Positions 25,668 through 34,398 are shown, counted from the first letter of the stretch. The stretch: 44,932 nt of DNA from Phycisphaerales bacterium (GCA_022446965.1 JAKVBV010000018.1:1-44932), one strand, 5' to 3'. Numbers and translations: made by a program. The notes: generated by a model not told the origin, from the letters alone.

Positions 25668-26041
25668 CTTCTCGACTCCTGATCGCCATCGCGCTCCTCT
25701 GCACCGGCTGCGCGTCCAGCTCAAACTCCGGCGTGAAGACACACGACGGAGCCTACGACGTGCAGTGGTCGCTCGTGGACATCGACAACATCCCGGTGGA
25801 TGAGTACTTCGCTGTGGAAGCAACGGTCACACCCACACCGACAAGCATGACCATCGACGCCGTCATGCCGTCGCACCGCCATGGCATGCTCAACGATGCC
25901 ACGATGGAACAACTGAACGCTGATACCTGGGTGGCCCATGACATGCTGTTCCATATGCACGGGCACTGGAGATTTCGCTTCGATGTGACCGACGCCGATG
26001 GCGTCGTGCACCGTGCCGAAGTGGATGTCGACATCGAATGA
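25664..26041 (+). CDS. YtkA-like lipoprotein, His/Met-rich
   Basis: This 125-residue lipoprotein has signal MTSRLLIAIALLCTGC with Cys16. The mature domain resembles YtkA/FixH-type Ig-like folds: YDVQWSLVDIDNIPVDEYFAVEATV, then MPSHRHGM and a HDMLFHMHGHWRFRFDVTDADG strand region. The Met and His clustering (MPSHRHGM, MLFHMHGHW) would suit copper binding. A single Trp stands next to the cluster. It overlaps both neighbours by 4-base ATGA junctions, so its level is tied to them. A YtkA-like role in copper or cytochrome-oxidase assembly is the family hint, not a demonstration. Confidence 0.8.
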   Translation: MTSRLLIAIALLCTGCASSSNSGVKTHDGAYDVQWSLVDIDNIPVDEYFAVEATVTPTPTSMTIDAVMPSHRHGMLNDATMEQLNADTWVAHDMLFHMHGHWRFRFDVTDADGVVHRAEVDVDIE

Positions 26042-27234
26042 TCGAAGCGGTCGTCATGATCGCGTTGGGGCAAGAGGTGGTCTTCACCGATCGCCAGCGT
26101 CGCATCATCGATCGCATGAGCCCTCCGCCGGCCCTCCCGGTGGACACCACCAACCGCGTGACCGACAACGCTGATGCGGCGAGCTTGGGCGCCCGCCTCT
26201 TCAAGACACGCACCTTCTCCGCAAGCGGTGCCGTGTCGTGCGACACCTGCCATGTCCCGTGGGAGGGCTTTGATGACGGCCGGAAACTCGCCAAGGGTGA
26301 AGGCGACGGCACTCGAAACACGCCCACGCTGCTGGGGGCGGCCCATCAGCGGTGGTTCTTCTGGGATGGCCGCGCTGATTCACTCTGGGCGCAGGCACTG
26401 CACCCGTTCGAAGCACCTGCTGAATTCGGATCCAGCCGCACCGACGCCGTGCGCATAATGCACGACACTCCTGATCTACGCGCCGCCTACGAGAACGTGT
26501 TCGGCCCATTGCCACCAATGGAGGATCTCGAGCGCTTCCCCGCTGGTGCGCGCCCGGGCACACCACAGTGGGATGCCATGACACCACCCGATCGTCATGC
26601 TGTGACCGAGGCCTTTGTGCACATGGGCAAGTCGATCGCGGCCTTTGAGCGCACGATTCCCTTTGCAACTTCAAAGTTCGATCGATGGGTGGCCGCTGGG
26701 CAGCCCACTGACACGGGACTCACGCAACAGGAACGCCGCGGCCTCGAACTCTTCAATGGCGCCGCGGGCTGTCGCAATTGCCACGGTGGTCCTCTATTCA
26801 CCGACCGGGCATTCCACAACATCGGCCTGCCCGAGCCCGACGGCAGTTTGCCCTCGGATCCGGGCCGCTCCGCCGGACTCGCCGAAGCCAGAACACATGA
26901 GTTTCGCGCCGGCGGTGAATGGTCGGACGACCCAAAGGGCGCCACCGCCCGCCGCGCCGCCACCGCCCGCGACGGACCGGAACATTGGGGTGCGTTCCGC
27001 ACTCCCACCCTCCGCAACCTGCCTGACACCGCCCCCTACATGCACGACGGTCGTTTCGCGACGCTGGCTGAGGTGCTGGCCTTCTACAACACGCTGGAAG
27101 ACCAGGTGCGGCTCGACCACCACCAAGAACAGGTGCTGACGCCGCTCAATCTGCCTCCAGAGGATCTTGCGGCGCTCGAAGCCTTCCTCCGCACCCTCGA
27201 TGACACGCCCGAAAAGGCTGCAGGCACGCCCTGA
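26038..27234 (+). CDS. Di-haem cytochrome c peroxidase/MauG-family protein
   Basis: This 398-residue protein has two haem-binding motifs: CDTCH (68-72) and CRNCH (245-249). Around them are ALGARLF, GEGDGTRNTPTLLGAAHQRWFFWDGRADSLWAQALHPFEAPAEFG and, late, FRTPTLRNLPDTAPYMHDGRFATLAEVLAFYN, all typical of the CcpA/MauG/MbnH superfamily. Members reduce peroxide or oxidise Trp or Tyr of a partner protein. The N-terminus (MIEAVVMIALGQE) has a very short, acidic hydrophobic stretch, so the export signal is weak, though c-type haem attachment demands export. The ATG overlaps the YtkA-like stop. It is last in the operon. Confidence 0.9.
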   Translation: MIEAVVMIALGQEVVFTDRQRRIIDRMSPPPALPVDTTNRVTDNADAASLGARLFKTRTFSASGAVSCDTCHVPWEGFDDGRKLAKGEGDGTRNTPTLLGAAHQRWFFWDGRADSLWAQALHPFEAPAEFGSSRTDAVRIMHDTPDLRAAYENVFGPLPPMEDLERFPAGARPGTPQWDAMTPPDRHAVTEAFVHMGKSIAAFERTIPFATSKFDRWVAAGQPTDTGLTQQERRGLELFNGAAGCRNCHGGPLFTDRAFHNIGLPEPDGSLPSDPGRSAGLAEARTHEFRAGGEWSDDPKGATARRAATARDGPEHWGAFRTPTLRNLPDTAPYMHDGRFATLAEVLAFYNTLEDQVRLDHHQEQVLTPLNLPPEDLAALEAFLRTLDDTPEKAAGTP

Positions 27235-27329
27235 GGCCTCCGAAACGGGGATCTTCTGCTCGCCTGAGCCCGTACATCAGGGTAGAGTGAGGCGATCTCC
27301 AGTGGGTAAGGGCGAGAGGATCCCGTCGT

Positions 27330-29552
27330 ATGAAGCAGTGCATCTGTGCAACTGGTCTGGCCGCTGTTCTGACCGCTGTTGTGGTTGGTCATCAAGACGA
27401 CCCCAAACTTCAGGATCGCCAACCGCTCGTTCCGGGCCAGATCTGGACGAAGGCCTCTGACATCGCCCTGCCTGCGGGCAGCTTCGACAGCGTGGGCGAC
27501 ATCGAGATGACCTCCTGGATCCCGCTGAACAACTTCATGGGCAACCCCAGCACGGGTTCAGACTGCTGGGGCTACACCTCCCCGAGCGGACGCGAGTACG
27601 CGCTCTTCACCCATGAGTCCGGCACGGCCGTCGTGGAGATCACCGACCCCAACGACGCCACCATCGTTGGTGAGATTGATGGCCCGGATTCACTGTGGCG
27701 TGACATCAAGGTGTTCGGCTCACGCGCCTACGCGATCAGCGAAGGTGGAGAAGGTATCCAGGTGATCAACCTGACCAATGTGGACCTTGGTCTGGTGACA
27801 CTCGAGAACACCATCACCACCGGCGGCACCACCGCCACGCACAACGTGGCCATCAATGAAGACAGTGGCTATCTGTACCGCTGCGGCGGCGGCAGCAACG
27901 GCCTGCGTATCTACGACCTCAATGCCAATCCCAGCAACCCCACGTACATCACGTCGTGGCCCACCAAGTACGTGCACGATGCGCAGATCGTCACCTACCC
28001 CGACGGCACCCCCTACGCCGGACGCGAAATCGCCTTCCTGTGCGGCGGCTACAACGGCGGTTGGGGCGAAACCGGCCTTACGATTCTCGACGTCACAGAC
28101 AAGAGCAACATCTTCATCGTTGGTGAGACGGAGTACAGCAATAACCACTACAGCCACCAAGGCTGGCTCTCGGAAGACTTCCAGTACTTCTATCTCAATG
28201 ACGAATTGGACGAGCAGAACACCGGATCAACCACGACGACGCGCATTCTTGACGTGAGTGATCTGAGCAGCCCGTTCCTGGCGGGCACCTGCTCCACAGG
28301 ATCGAGTGCCATCGATCACAACCTCTACATCCTCGGCGACACGATGTATCAGGCCAACTACCGTAGTGGCGTGCGCATCTTCGACATCTCCAACCGGCTC
28401 AATCCCGTGCAGACCGGTTGGTTCGACACGTATCCCGAAGATGACGGCGCTGCATTCAACGGGCTGTGGTCGGTGTATCCCTACTTCCCCAGCGGCACCG
28501 TGATCGGATCCGATCTCGAACGCGGCCTGTTCGTGTGGCGGATGGAACCACCAGCCATGACGGTGAGTGTGGTGACCGAGTTGCCCGAGATGATTTCACC
28601 GGCCGGCGGTCAGTCCTTCGACATCGAAGTGAACTTCGCTGAGGGCATCGGACTCGATCCCGCCGCCTCCAAGCTGTACTGGAGTGACAGCAAGGGCGAC
28701 CACAGTGCCGTCCTCGACATCGTGGACAACGGTAATCCCATGCTGCTTCGTGCCGAGTTCGGACCGAGCGTCTGTGGTGATGTCGTGGGCTTCCACGCCA
28801 TCGTGACCGCCGACTCGGGCGATTCACGCAGCGTGGGCATGGGCGCCGCCTTGTCGGCCGACGACGTGCAGCTGGGCACCGATGTGGACTTCGAAGACAA
28901 CAGCGGCTGGACCACCAGCGGCACGGCCACCGACGGTCAATGGGACTTCGGCGTGCCGGTCGACTGCAACCGCGGCGACCCCCCATCGGACCACGACGGC
29001 TCCGGTTCAGCAGCCCTCACCGACAACTCCGCTGCCAGCAGTTGCAACAGCGATGTGGATGGCGGCTACACCGAACTCACCTCGCCCACGTTGGATGCCT
29101 CCAACGGTGGTCAGCTGAGCTATGCCCGCTGGCTCGACAACACGTTCGGTGCTTCGCCCGGCGAGGACAGCATGTACGTGCACATCTCGGATGACAACGG
29201 CGCCACGTGGACGCAGTTGGAGCAGGTGGGCCCCACCGGCCCGGATGCCAGCGGTGGCTGGGTCACCGCAGAGCACGATCTCGATGGCATCGCCGGCTAC
29301 ACGCCCAGTGCCACCACCAAGTTGCGATTCACTGCGGAAGACACCGGCGATGGTTCGGTGGTCGAAGCAGCAGTGGATGCAGTGCGCATCTTCAGCGTGG
29401 TCTGTGATGACACGCAACCATGCCCGGGTGATCTCAATGGTGACAGCACCGTGGATGTGAACGACATTCTCGAGGCCATCGCCGGATACGGCGATCAGTA
29501 CGACGTGGAGGACATCCTCGCCGTGCTAGCCGACTTCGGCACGGACTGCTGA
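27330..29552 (+). CDS. Choice-of-anchor B family protein with dockerin-like tail
   Basis: This secreted 740-residue protein begins with a signal peptide (MKQCICATGLAAVLTAVVVG). Residues about 40-410 form the choice-of-anchor B propeller: SDCWGYTSPSGREYALFTHESGTAVVEI, SLWRDIKVFGSRAYAISEG, THNVAINEDSGYLYRCGG, SHQGWLSEDFQYFYLNDE, DHNLYILGDTMYQANYRSGVRIFDIS and GLWSVYPYFPSGTVIGSDLERGLFV. A beta-rich region follows, then at the end CPGDLNGDSTVDVNDILE and YDVEDILAVLADFGTDC, a calcium-loop dockerin-like tail. GAGAGGA precedes the ATG by 9 nt. TAGAGT at 27283-27288 may be its -10. Role: cell-surface attachment or binding, unproven. Confidence 0.88.
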   Translation: MKQCICATGLAAVLTAVVVGHQDDPKLQDRQPLVPGQIWTKASDIALPAGSFDSVGDIEMTSWIPLNNFMGNPSTGSDCWGYTSPSGREYALFTHESGTAVVEITDPNDATIVGEIDGPDSLWRDIKVFGSRAYAISEGGEGIQVINLTNVDLGLVTLENTITTGGTTATHNVAINEDSGYLYRCGGGSNGLRIYDLNANPSNPTYITSWPTKYVHDAQIVTYPDGTPYAGREIAFLCGGYNGGWGETGLTILDVTDKSNIFIVGETEYSNNHYSHQGWLSEDFQYFYLNDELDEQNTGSTTTTRILDVSDLSSPFLAGTCSTGSSAIDHNLYILGDTMYQANYRSGVRIFDISNRLNPVQTGWFDTYPEDDGAAFNGLWSVYPYFPSGTVIGSDLERGLFVWRMEPPAMTVSVVTELPEMISPAGGQSFDIEVNFAEGIGLDPAASKLYWSDSKGDHSAVLDIVDNGNPMLLRAEFGPSVCGDVVGFHAIVTADSGDSRSVGMGAALSADDVQLGTDVDFEDNSGWTTSGTATDGQWDFGVPVDCNRGDPPSDHDGSGSAALTDNSAASSCNSDVDGGYTELTSPTLDASNGGQLSYARWLDNTFGASPGEDSMYVHISDDNGATWTQLEQVGPTGPDASGGWVTAEHDLDGIAGYTPSATTKLRFTAEDTGDGSVVEAAVDAVRIFSVVCDDTQPCPGDLNGDSTVDVNDILEAIAGYGDQYDVEDILAVLADFGTDC

Positions 29553-29570
29553 TCTGATTCAAACCAACAC

Positions 29571-29613
29571 CACCGCCCTCCCCGCAGCACGCCTGCAGGG
29601 AGGGCGGTGTTCT
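29571..29613 (+). terminator. Rho-independent terminator
   Basis: A 12-bp perfect stem, CACCGCCCTCCC (29571-29582) with its complement ending at 29609, encloses a small GCAG/CTGC inner hairpin and is followed by TGTTCTTG. It closes the choice-of-anchor gene. The -10 of the next gene follows 9 bp later. Confidence 0.85.
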
Positions 29614-29617
29614 TGTG

Positions 29618-29623
29618 TAGGCT
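29618..29623 (+). promoter_or_regulatory. -10 box TAGGCT, leaderless LMF gene
   Basis: TAGGCT ends 6 nt before ATG 29630 and directly follows the terminator at 29571-29613. No -35 match is seen in the terminator sequence. Confidence 0.55.
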
Positions 29624-29629
29624 CTGTGC

Positions 29630-31561
29630 ATGGGCACATGCGACGGATGTTCCGGCTGCGACCACGGCTGCGGCAGCGGCCCACCGGTGACGTCCACACC
29701 CGACGGTCGCCCGCGCGTGATCTGGGATGGCGATTGCACCTTCTGCCGGCGTTGGGCCACACGCTGGTGCACTACCACCGGCCGCACATTTGCATGGACG
29801 CCATTGCAGAACATCACCCCTGATGAAGGCCTCGATGTCGACGCCCTCAAACACGCCGTCCATGTGCAGCAACCAGACGGCACGTTGTGCAGTGGTGCTC
29901 GAGCCGTGTGCACCGTGATCGCCCAGGGTGGCGTAAGCCCCTGGCCGTTGCGGGCCATGTCGATCCCCGGTCTTTCCGCGGTGGCCAATACCGCCTATCG
30001 CTGGATCGCTCGACATCGCAACGGGGCCGATCGCGCGTGTCGTGCACTCATGGGCAAGGTGGAAATCCCCAACACATGGCAACTCACCCGCCGGGTGGTG
30101 CTCCGGTGCATGGGGTTGATCTACCTCCTTGCCTTCATCTCACTGGGCACGCAGATCGACGGCCTCGCGGGCAGCGAAGGCCTCCGACCCATCGGTGCGA
30201 TGCTCGAGATGCTGCGTGTGCAAGCCCCTGAACTCGGCGTGCTGCAGGTGCCCACCGCACAGTGGTTCGGCGGCGACGGCTTGTTGCAAGCCACCTGGAT
30301 TGTCGGTGCCATCGCGGCCGTGACATTGCTGCTCGGCGTCGTCCCGTTGGCGGCGTCGGTGCTGTGCTGGTTGTGCATGTTGTCGCTGATCACCGCCGCC
30401 ACGATCTTCACCAGCTACCAGTGGGACATGCTGCTGCTGGAAGCGGGACTGTTGACGATCTTGTGGAGCCCACGCACGCTGACGCTGCACCGCAGTACGA
30501 CACGACCATCACCACTCGTGCGATGGATGTGCGTGCTGTTGCTTGTGAAGCTGATGGTGAGTTCGGGCTGGGTGAAGCTCGCGTCCGGTGATCCCACCTG
30601 GACCAACGACACGGCGCTGCTGTATCACTTCTGGACGCAGCCGCTGCCGTGGTGGCCGGCGTGGTATGCCGCGCACATTCCAGATGTGTTCCTGTGGTTT
30701 CTGAGCAAGGCCATGTTTGCCGCCGAGCTGTGGCTGCCATGGCTGTTACTGCTCCCGCGGATCCCGCGAACCGTTGCTGCACTGGGCATCATCGTGCTGC
30801 AACTGGGCATCGCACTCACCGGCAACTACGGCTGGTTCAACTGGCTCACAATCGTGCTTGCCCTTGCCATGCTGGATGACGCCATGCTCCTGCTGCTGTG
30901 GCCACGAGCAATTCGACATCGGTTCCGCACCGGCCCCCAACCTCGGCCGTCACCGTGGACGCGCCGCATGATCGGCGTGTGCTGCGCCGCACTGGCCACA
31001 TGCAGTGTGGCCACCCTGCCCGCGTTCGCATCAGCATTGCCCGGGCCAGCTCGCCGGGCGCTCGCTGCACTACAACCATGGCACTTCACGTCCAACTACG
31101 GGCTCTTCGCCACGATGACCACCACGCGGCCTGAGATTGTCATCGAGACGAGTGATGACGGCGAGCACTGGACCCCGATCGCGTTCAAGGCCAAGCCCGG
31201 CCCGGTCGATCAGGCGCCAGCACTGTCCCAGCCCATGATGCCCCGGCTCGATTGGCAGCTGTGGTTCGATGCGTTGACGTACGAACGGCTGCTGCAGGCG
31301 GGACACCTCACGCCTGATCGCGCCTGGGACCGCTTCAGCACACGCTTTGTGCTGCCAGACCTCGTGCGTGAGCTTGATGCAAGATCGCCATCGGTCAGAC
31401 GGCTGTTGGCCGATGTTCCTGAGGCGCCGTCATGGTTGCGGTGGTCCTTGTGGCAGTACACCATTGCGCCGTCGGGCCCGGACTGGTGGACACGCACGAA
31501 GCTGCTTCAGTCGACCCCTCGTCGCCTTCGCGCCGCCGACGCCAGCGCGTCAACACACTGA
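29630..31561 (+). CDS. DUF393 domain fused to lipase maturation factor
   Basis: This 643-residue fusion begins with a Cys-rich metal-like start (MGTCDGCSGCDHGCGSG), followed by a DCC/DUF393 redox domain with DGDCTFC (Asp33, Cys36, Cys39; residues about 28-130). The rest is a polytopic lipase-maturation-factor (LMF/PF06762-type) protein with about ten TMs: LLYHFWTQPLPWW, FLSKAMFAAELWLPW and, later, TGNYGWFNWLTIVLALAMLDD are its hallmark blocks. Human LMF1 matures lipases in the ER. The bacterial function is unknown. Its 3' end overlaps the opposing YcjF-like gene by 167 bp. Confidence 0.88.
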   Translation: MGTCDGCSGCDHGCGSGPPVTSTPDGRPRVIWDGDCTFCRRWATRWCTTTGRTFAWTPLQNITPDEGLDVDALKHAVHVQQPDGTLCSGARAVCTVIAQGGVSPWPLRAMSIPGLSAVANTAYRWIARHRNGADRACRALMGKVEIPNTWQLTRRVVLRCMGLIYLLAFISLGTQIDGLAGSEGLRPIGAMLEMLRVQAPELGVLQVPTAQWFGGDGLLQATWIVGAIAAVTLLLGVVPLAASVLCWLCMLSLITAATIFTSYQWDMLLLEAGLLTILWSPRTLTLHRSTTRPSPLVRWMCVLLLVKLMVSSGWVKLASGDPTWTNDTALLYHFWTQPLPWWPAWYAAHIPDVFLWFLSKAMFAAELWLPWLLLLPRIPRTVAALGIIVLQLGIALTGNYGWFNWLTIVLALAMLDDAMLLLLWPRAIRHRFRTGPQPRPSPWTRRMIGVCCAALATCSVATLPAFASALPGPARRALAALQPWHFTSNYGLFATMTTTRPEIVIETSDDGEHWTPIAFKAKPGPVDQAPALSQPMMPRLDWQLWFDALTYERLLQAGHLTPDRAWDRFSTRFVLPDLVRELDARSPSVRRLLADVPEAPSWLRWSLWQYTIAPSGPDWWTRTKLLQSTPRRLRAADASASTH

Positions 31562-32405
31562 CTCCGCGTCGCAGCGTGGACCGCACGCCAGCAGCAGCGC
31601 CGCGTGCGGCAAACATGCCAAGTGCCGCACGTTGGCCGGACATCGGGCTGCACACGTGCTGTGTCCACAACCCAACTCTCGCCACCAAGGCCGCCACGAC
31701 CACACCCTGCCCTGCAGAGGCCACGAGGGTCCCCACCTTCGCAGACAACGCATCGGCTGCATGTTGTGACACGTCGGCGGCCAGAGCCACCGTTGCGGTC
31801 GCTCGAACCAATTGCCACGTGCCCACCACACCCGGCCGCGCCCCGTGGACCGTGGCCACCTTGCGAATCACGCGAATGCTCAGCGCCATGGACACCAGCG
31901 CATCGGCCAAGGGAATCGGCAGCACCGACGCCAGCACGCCAGCCCGCAGTGATTCGCGACGAATGATGGCGTCTGATTTGGATCGCAGTTCCGGCAGCAG
32001 ATGGGTGCGGACCGCCTCGGCAACCGGCGTGCGTCGAGCCATGGCGTCGACCACGTGATCGACCGCCGCATCGAGATCGTCGTGTTGGCGACGCAGGCTG
32101 TCGAGCCAATGGTGTACAGCCGCTGGTGGTGCGCCATCTCCGGCCTCGTGCAACCACTGCCGCACCAAGCCGACACGCCGCAGCCGTGTGAAGGCCGCCC
32201 ATTCGCGTGCGGCCCACCAGGTGCAGCCGACCGCGCAAACCACCAAGGTGGCGACGAACGACCAGTGCCACACCGAACCGGCCTGGGCTGCGCGATCCAG
32301 CAGATGGTTGATTTCAAGGCCGATGATGGCCACCAACAGCCCAATCACACCAATTGCGACAAGGGCTACTGGACGGACCGGCGATCGTCGTGCAGGGTTC
32401 ATCAT
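31395..32405 (-). CDS. YcjF-family membrane protein
   Basis: This 336-residue protein has two N-terminal TMs (PVALVAIGVIGLLVAIIGL at about 11-29, FVATLVVCAVGCTWW at about 50-64), then a DUF697/YcjF body. It has WAAFTRLRRVGLVRQWL, IIRRESLRAGVLASVLPIPLADALVSMALSIRVIRKVATVHGARPG and LVASAGQGVVVAALVARVGLWTQHVCSPM, which parallel E. coli YcjF. YcjX, its usual GTPase partner, is not in the window. Homology ends near residue 275. The remaining part is Arg-rich, then Thr-rich, and for its last 55 codons antisense to LMF. A GGGGAG Shine-Dalgarno precedes ATG 32405. Confidence 0.8.
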   Translation of the reverse strand: MMNPARRSPVRPVALVAIGVIGLLVAIIGLEINHLLDRAAQAGSVWHWSFVATLVVCAVGCTWWAAREWAAFTRLRRVGLVRQWLHEAGDGAPPAAVHHWLDSLRRQHDDLDAAVDHVVDAMARRTPVAEAVRTHLLPELRSKSDAIIRRESLRAGVLASVLPIPLADALVSMALSIRVIRKVATVHGARPGVVGTWQLVRATATVALAADVSQHAADALSAKVGTLVASAGQGVVVAALVARVGLWTQHVCSPMSGQRAALGMFAARGAAAGVRSTLRRGVSVLTRWRRRREGDEGSTEAASCVSTSPGPTAQWCTATRTTATMTAPQEHRPTAV

Positions 32406-32619
32406 CAGCGCTCCCCTGCGTATTGGGATCGGCGCGACGTGGATTTCACGGCCGCATCGGCCAATTGAAGTGAAATCACCGTTCGCAATGGCCGATGCAC
32501 CAGATGTGGCCTTCGGTGGCCACAGCCGGTCCGAATCGAGAAAGGACCGGAAATCTGGCGGTTTCGGTCATACACAGGCCGATTCCATTCGTAGTGGGAT
32601 CTGGAGACGTTGCTCAGAC

Positions 32620-32835
32620 ATGCCCCCCTACCGACCAGGATGCACACCTTTCCCCGCGTGGGTTCAACGCGTACGCTCGCTGCTCACGCAGACGGAAACG
32701 CGATACGACCTCGCGGAAGGTGAAGTGCTGCTCGCCACGGGCACGGATCAGCGCGATCTTCGCGAGTTGTGGGGCTACGGCTGGACACCAGCCGAAGCCG
32801 CCCGCACGATCGAAGAGGCACTCGGGCTGCGGTGA
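32620..32835 (+). CDS. Small helical protein, hypothetical
   Basis: This 71-residue ORF starts MPPYRPGCTPFPAWVQRVRSLLTQ and has a helical acidic/basic body with RDLRELWGYGWTPAEAARTIEEALGLR at its end, a UBA-like helix pattern. A GGAGA lies about 13 nt upstream of the ATG, farther than ideal. The surrounding gap (32406-32619) holds only short inverted repeats. The frame stays open upstream, but there it is Ser/Arg-rich like chance translation. I do not recognise the protein. Confidence 0.5.
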   Translation: MPPYRPGCTPFPAWVQRVRSLLTQTETRYDLAEGEVLLATGTDQRDLRELWGYGWTPAEAARTIEEALGLR

Positions 32836-32914
32836 TCGCCGCGGCCCCATTGCCCATCTTCCTGTCCCCAATGGACTTGCGGCCTCACTGAGAGGCTAGA
32901 CTGCGTTGACCACC

Positions 32915-33487
32915 ATGCGATTGATGCTGGCCATCCTGATGCTCGTCCCTGCCGTGCATGTGACGTCTGTGGCGACTGCCCAGAACACCCCTGGCGTGTT
33001 CGACGAAGTGATCTACGAGTTCAATGATGACCTGTATCACCCAGGTTCTCCCGCTGTGCTTGCGGATCTGGGCATCGGCCCGGCCAAGATCATCGAACTT
33101 CGATGGAACGACATCATCATCGAGACCTACAACAACGTGGGGATCCCCAACTGGGCTGCAGAGGCCTGGATGGGTGTGCGAGCGGTGGATGCCAACGGCC
33201 TGCCCGTCGATCAAATGGTGCAGCCCTTCCCCAACAACTATGACGACGGCATCGTCGGCCCGACCAGTGGCACGCTCGATGTCTCTGTGCTCGATCTGGT
33301 CACCAATGACGACGGCCTCATTCAATTGCTGCTCGCCAGTGGCTGGGATGACGGCTCAGGCGAGCCCGCTGGCAGCTTCCTCAGCGGCCAGTTGATCGTG
33401 CGATACGAACAACTGGTGCCGGCGCCCGGTGCATTGGCGTTGATCGGGCTGACGTGCCTGTCGCCGCGCCGTAGACGTCGCCATTGA
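32915..33487 (+). CDS. Secreted protein with PEP-CTERM-like tail
   Basis: This 190-residue protein has a signal peptide (MRLMLAILMLVPAVHVTSVATA), a beta-rich middle (EVIYEFNDDLYHPGSP, IELRWNDIIIETYNN, GTLDVSVLDLV) and a short C-terminus VPAPGALALIGLTCLSPRRRRRH. The last part has a proline-containing motif, a hydrophobic helix and an Arg cluster, the layout of PEP-CTERM sorting tails recognised by exosortases. TAGACT lies 12 nt before ATG 32915, with a TTG in frame 3 codons upstream. No Shine-Dalgarno is visible. Function unknown. Confidence 0.72.
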   Translation: MRLMLAILMLVPAVHVTSVATAQNTPGVFDEVIYEFNDDLYHPGSPAVLADLGIGPAKIIELRWNDIIIETYNNVGIPNWAAEAWMGVRAVDANGLPVDQMVQPFPNNYDDGIVGPTSGTLDVSVLDLVTNDDGLIQLLLASGWDDGSGEPAGSFLSGQLIVRYEQLVPAPGALALIGLTCLSPRRRRRH

Positions 33488-33552
33488 CGCTGGTGCCCCC
33501 CGGTCGCCGGGCCGGACTCGACAACTGACCGCGAACACACGATCCTGCCCAT

Positions 33553-34398
33553 ATGGCATTGGATCGTGATGCTCGAATTGCTGTGGTCGGCAGTGGCGCC
33601 CTGGCACGCACGCTGCTGGGCGGTGCCGCCGCCTGCGGCCGCACCATTGCAGGTGTAGTGTCGCGCAGCCCCACGTGCCCATTGGCCGCCGACCTCGGCG
33701 TACCTGCCGTGACACTGAGCGACATCGACACGCTGAAGGCCGATGTGCTGTTCGTGTGCGTCCCCGATGACGCCATTGCATCGGTCACCGAAGCGATGCC
33801 CATGCACGCCGGCCAATTGATCGCACATGGGTCCGGTGCGAGCACGCTGGATGTCCTGGACGCCGCCGCACACCGCGGCGCACTGGTGGGTTCACTGCAC
33901 CCGATCATGGTGCTCACTGATCACAGCTCGCCCCATCGCCTGCTCGCCTCGGCCACGATCGCCATCGACGGCGACGCCCCCGCCGCCGCATGGCTCACTG
34001 CATTCGCCACCGATCTCGGAGGCACGCCTGTGCAGGTCGATCCAGCGCGACGGTGTCAGTACCACGCCGCGGCCGCGCTCACCGGCGGTCTGCTCACCGG
34101 GCTACTCGCTGATGCTGCAGCGCTCTTTGACGACCTCGGCCACGATGGTGCCGCCGCGCTGGGACCGATGGTGCAGCAGGCCGGCGTGCAACTGGTTCGC
34201 CAGGGCCGTGATGGTGTGGTGATGGGTCCGGTCGCACGAGGCGACGCGGGAACGATCGCCAGGCACATCGACATGCTCAACACGACGGCACCTGATCTGG
34301 TCCAGCTCTACATCGCCCTGGTCCACAGTTGCCTACGCCACGTTGATCTCAATGACGACGCCCGCGCCGCCGTGACCGCCGCGGTCAGTCGATCGTGA
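33553..34398 (+). CDS. Rossmann-fold DUF2520 oxidoreductase
   Basis: This 281-residue protein has an N-terminal NAD(P)-binding Rossmann fold (IAVVGSGALARTLLGGAAACG, residues about 8-29; VLFVCVPDDAIASV). GSLHPIMVL is the conserved SLHP motif of DUF2520 proteins, and a helical C-terminal domain is preceded by CQYHAAAALTGGLLTGLLADA. The architecture resembles F420-type/ketopantoate-reductase relatives. The substrate is unknown. ATG 33553 has no strong Shine-Dalgarno. It ends 14 nt inside the antiparallel DUF1569 gene. Confidence 0.82.
   Translation: MALDRDARIAVVGSGALARTLLGGAAACGRTIAGVVSRSPTCPLAADLGVPAVTLSDIDTLKADVLFVCVPDDAIASVTEAMPMHAGQLIAHGSGASTLDVLDAAAHRGALVGSLHPIMVLTDHSSPHRLLASATIAIDGDAPAAAWLTAFATDLGGTPVQVDPARRCQYHAAAALTGGLLTGLLADAAALFDDLGHDGAAALGPMVQQAGVQLVRQGRDGVVMGPVARGDAGTIARHIDMLNTTAPDLVQLYIALVHSCLRHVDLNDDARAAVTAAVSRS

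Noticed and set aside
32406-32619. Possible RNA gene in the 214-base gap
   Set aside because: Only short imperfect inverted repeats (for example GGTCC and GGACC around 32530-32550). No promoter or terminator pattern.
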